Assembly: GCA_031286305.1 (NCBI GenBank)
Contig: JAITUM010000247.1
Coordinates: 1 to 39,610 of the forward strand
Reading direction: 5' to 3'
DNA from: Candidatus Fibrimonadaceae bacterium
GTDB lineage: Bacteria; Fibrobacterota; Fibrobacteria; Fibrobacterales; Fibrobacteraceae
Length of the DNA: 39,610 nucleotides
Below, piece by piece: positions 36,929 through 39,610 of the stretch. Both the position numbers and the translations under genes were made by a program. Position 1 is the stretch's first letter. Each line of letters opens with the position of its first letter. The notes below the pieces were generated by a model. The model was not told where the DNA came from. It saw nothing but the letters and a program-made list of their open reading frames with translations, and did no database searches.

Positions 36929-38052
36929 TAGACTACTCCCAAGTTCCTTCTCCTTGTTATGTGCTTGATGAAGAACGTCTTGTGCATAATTTGGAAATTT
37001 TGAATCGAGTTCAAAAAGAGGGAAATGCCAAGGTTATATGTGCGCTTAAAGGTTTTAGTTTTTGGGAAACATTTCCGCTTGTTTCAGAGTATTTGAGCGG
37101 AGCCACCGCAAGCAGCTTGAATGAACTTTTGCTTGCCAGCCAAAAAATGGGCAAAGAAGTGCATGTGTGTGCGCCCGCATACGGAACAGACGAAATTGAA
37201 CAAATTTTAAACCACTCCAGCCACATAACTTTTAACAGTTTTTCGCAATGGGAATTGTTCAAAGAGCAAACGCTAAAAAAGAAAGTTAGCGCAGGGATAA
37301 GAATAAACCCGGAGTTCTCAACTGTTGGCGTGGACTTATATAATCCGGCAGGTCGCTATAGTCGCCTTGGAGTGACAAGGAAAGAATTTAAACCCGAACT
37401 TTTGGATGGCATTGAGGGTTTGCATTTCCATGCGCTTTGCGAGCAGAATGTAGACGCTTTGGAAGCTGTGTTGGAAAAGGTGGAGAAGAATTTTGGGGAA
37501 TGGATTCCCAAAATGAAGTGGATGAATTTTGGCGGCGGTCATCACATAACCAGAGCGGATTATGATGTTCAAAAACTCATAAATCTTTTGAACAGCTTTC
37601 ATAAAAAATATCCGGGAATTGAAATAATTTTAGAACCGGGCGAAGCTGTTGGCTGGCAAACCGGCGAACTGGTGAGCACCGTTTTAGACATTGTGCATAA
37701 CGAGATAGACATTGCTATTTTAGACATATCAATATCTGCTCACATGCCGGATTGTTTGGAAATGCCGTATCGTCCCGAAGTTATAGGCAGTGATATGCGT
37801 GATGTAAAAAAGCACAACTATCGCCTTGCCGGAAACACTTGCCTTGCCGGCGACATTGTTGGAGATTATTCCTTTGACGAACCTTTGAAGGTCGGTTCCA
37901 AAATAATTTTCCTGGATATGATGCACTATACAATGGTAAAAACAACTTTTTTCAACGGGGTAAAACACCCCTCGATAGGAATTTGGAAAAATAATAAATT
38001 TCACCTTGTGCGCAAATTTACCTACGAACAATTTCGGGATAAGCTGTCTTAA
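36925..38052 (+). CDS. nspC: Carboxynorspermidine decarboxylase
   Basis: PSPCYVLDEERLVHNL, CALKGFSFWETFPL, LHFHALCEQNVDALE, MNFGGGHHITRADYD, EPGEAVGW. Confidence 0.9.
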   Translation: MIDYSQVPSPCYVLDEERLVHNLEILNRVQKEGNAKVICALKGFSFWETFPLVSEYLSGATASSLNELLLASQKMGKEVHVCAPAYGTDEIEQILNHSSHITFNSFSQWELFKEQTLKKKVSAGIRINPEFSTVGVDLYNPAGRYSRLGVTRKEFKPELLDGIEGLHFHALCEQNVDALEAVLEKVEKNFGEWIPKMKWMNFGGGHHITRADYDVQKLINLLNSFHKKYPGIEIILEPGEAVGWQTGELVSTVLDIVHNEIDIAILDISISAHMPDCLEMPYRPEVIGSDMRDVKKHNYRLAGNTCLAGDIVGDYSFDEPLKVGSKIIFLDMMHYTMVKTTFFNGVKHPSIGIWKNNKFHLVRKFTYEQFRDKLS

Positions 38053-38081
38053 TTTTTAGCAATTTTTTCTATATTTCTAAC

Positions 38082-38312
38082 ATGCCACAAGAACGCACAT
38101 TGGTATCTTTTGACCGGGCAATTAAAAACTTGCTCAGGAACAAGGCTGACTATGTGGTTCTTGAAGGCTTTTTAACAACTTTGCCGGGCAAAAAAATAAA
38201 AATCAAAAGCCTACCTGATAGTGAAAGCAATAAGGATTCAGAAGAAGCAAAGTATAATCGCGTGGATGTGCTAGCGGAAGAAGACGGCACCGTGATTATG
38301 ATAGAAAATCAA
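38082..38312 (+). pseudogene. Truncated Rpn/PD-(D/E)XK family head fused in frame to a lipoprotein ORF
   Basis: MPQERTLVSFDRAIKNLLRNKADYVVLEGFLTTL...VDVLAEEDGTVIMIENQFH, colinear with the intact-looking copy at 39258 up to the junction. Confidence 0.85.
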
Positions 38313-38339
38313 TTTCATCCCCAAACAAGGAGAAAAATC

Positions 38340-39206
38340 ATGAATAGAACAAAACCTATTCTCGTGGCGGCTATTTCTATAGCTATGACATTAACCTTTT
38401 CCTGCTCTGACGGTAACGGAGGAGACAGCTCTAGTGGCGATACTTTCACGGAAAGTCTTGCCATAAAAGAAATAAACGATAACTCATTCACGTATGTGAG
38501 TTATGAGGAATACGACTGTCGAAGCAATGGAACTTTGGAAAAATACGAAGGGATTCGTGAAGCAGCATATTCAATAAACAACGGAGTTTTGACCATTAAG
38601 TGGCGGGAGCGGAGTGATGCTCCGGAATTTAACTTCAATGGAAATTCAAGTAGCCTTATAGGCACCTGGACAAGAAGTAAAAATAAGGCTGCTCATTGTT
38701 ATGAGGACGATTATTATAATGACTACGGTTGTCACTATGGTTACGATTTTACAAAAGCCGTATTTACGCAGAATAAAGTTTCAATTACACGCGATTTTTG
38801 CTGGACAGATGAAGAAGAAGACGGAAAAGTAAATAGTATAGGTTGGGCAACAAAAGTCATTGACTGCAACACTGTAGAGCAAAAAAAAGGGAATGACGTT
38901 GTGAAATTGAACATAAAATTTAGCAACAATTCTATGAAATGGACTGCTACTTACAATGGCAAGTCTTGTGAAGCGTCTCGGTCAGAACCATCTGTTTCCG
39001 ATATGGAAAAAGCTTGCAAAGAGGCTGTTGAAAAGGGTGGGCACGACTACGATGAGTACTATTGGGATCTTCTTTACGGTGATTCTTGGGAAAAATTTGA
39101 AACGTGCATGATAGACAAGGGTTTCCCCAAAGATCTTTTTGGTGATAGCGATGATGATGAATCCTACGAAGGAGCTGCTATGTTAGGGAAGAAAATGCGG
39201 CGATGA
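38340..39206 (+). CDS. Putative lipoprotein, paralogue of 5106..6002
   Basis: MNRTKPILVAAISIAMTLTFSCSDGNGG lipobox; aaggagaaaaatcATG; shared motifs with 5106..6002. Confidence 0.82.
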   Translation: MNRTKPILVAAISIAMTLTFSCSDGNGGDSSSGDTFTESLAIKEINDNSFTYVSYEEYDCRSNGTLEKYEGIREAAYSINNGVLTIKWRERSDAPEFNFNGNSSSLIGTWTRSKNKAAHCYEDDYYNDYGCHYGYDFTKAVFTQNKVSITRDFCWTDEEEDGKVNSIGWATKVIDCNTVEQKKGNDVVKLNIKFSNNSMKWTATYNGKSCEASRSEPSVSDMEKACKEAVEKGGHDYDEYYWDLLYGDSWEKFETCMIDKGFPKDLFGDSDDDESYEGAAMLGKKMRR

Positions 39207-39257
39207 TTTTTTAAAAGATTTATTGAGTTTGTAGCGTTTATTTTCTATATTTCTAAC

Positions 39258-39610
39258 ATGCCACAAGAACGCACATTGGTATCTTTTGACTGGGCAATTA
39301 AAAACTTGCTCAGAAACAAGGCTGATTATGTGATTCTTGAAGGTTTTTTAACCACTTTACTGGGTAAAAAGATAAAAATCAAAAGTTTGCCAGATAGTGA
39401 AAGCAACAAAGATTCAGAAGAAGCAAAGTATAATCGCGTGGATGTGCTAGCAGAAGAAGAAGAAGACGGCACCATGATTATGATAGAGATACAATTCACT
39501 GAGGAAATAGATTATTTTCATCGTATGCTTTTTGGTTCTTGCAAGACTATAGTGGATTATTTTAACAAAGGCATGCCTTATTCCAAGGTCCGAAAAGTTT
39601 ATTCTATAAA
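39258..39610 (+). mobile_element. Rpn-family recombination-promoting nuclease/putative transposase (partial, window edge)
   Basis: MPQERTLVSFDWAIKNLLRNKADYVILEGFLTTLLGKKIKIKSL...NRVDVLAEEEEDGTMIMIEIQFTEEIDYFHRMLFGSCKTIVDYFNKGMPYSKVRKVYSI. Confidence 0.88.

Noticed and set aside
38082-39206. Single 374-aa protein as given by the ORF track
   Set aside because: N-terminal ~77 aa are an Rpn head duplicated at 39258, while a strong RBS plus lipobox signal peptide begins at 38340; treated as a chimera, though a fusion cannot be fully excluded.

Overview
AT-rich bacterial chromosomal window, Fibrobacterota-like in flavour (Ser-rich 'SSSS' linkers, a GH53 galactanase with a sorting-like tail); taxonomy is inference. 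The housekeeping backbone includes rnhA, map, mltG, glyQS, rpoN, fabZ, a UXS-type decarboxylase, a Nif3-like protein, queF, hisS, mlaE, engB, a deoxynucleoside kinase, nspC, tRNA-Asn and tRNA-Pro. Between these lie accessory patches. The most interesting is directly downstream of rpoN: three paralogous proteins of a family I do not recognise (shared '(Y/F)(I/M/V)S-x-(V/A)-SPDR' core). Each is preceded by a GG-N10-GC sigma-54-type promoter. They are interleaved with a YefM/YoeB toxin-antitoxin pair and 132-bp GC-rich direct repeats. A collapsed relic 2 kb further on contains scraps of the toxin, of rpoN and probably of the SPDR gene. Other notable items are many Rpn/PD-(D/E)XK nuclease remnants abutting a GTCTGAA-type dispersed repeat, an Rpn-head/lipoprotein chimera with a duplicated Rpn head, a STAS-HATPase fusion in a partner-switch operon, a rhomboid-like protein without an obvious catalytic motif, a (TGCTG)~12 microsatellite upstream of a lipoprotein, and duplicated tRNA-Pro 3' ends. 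All calls come from reading the sequence and the supplied ORFs; no database search was run.
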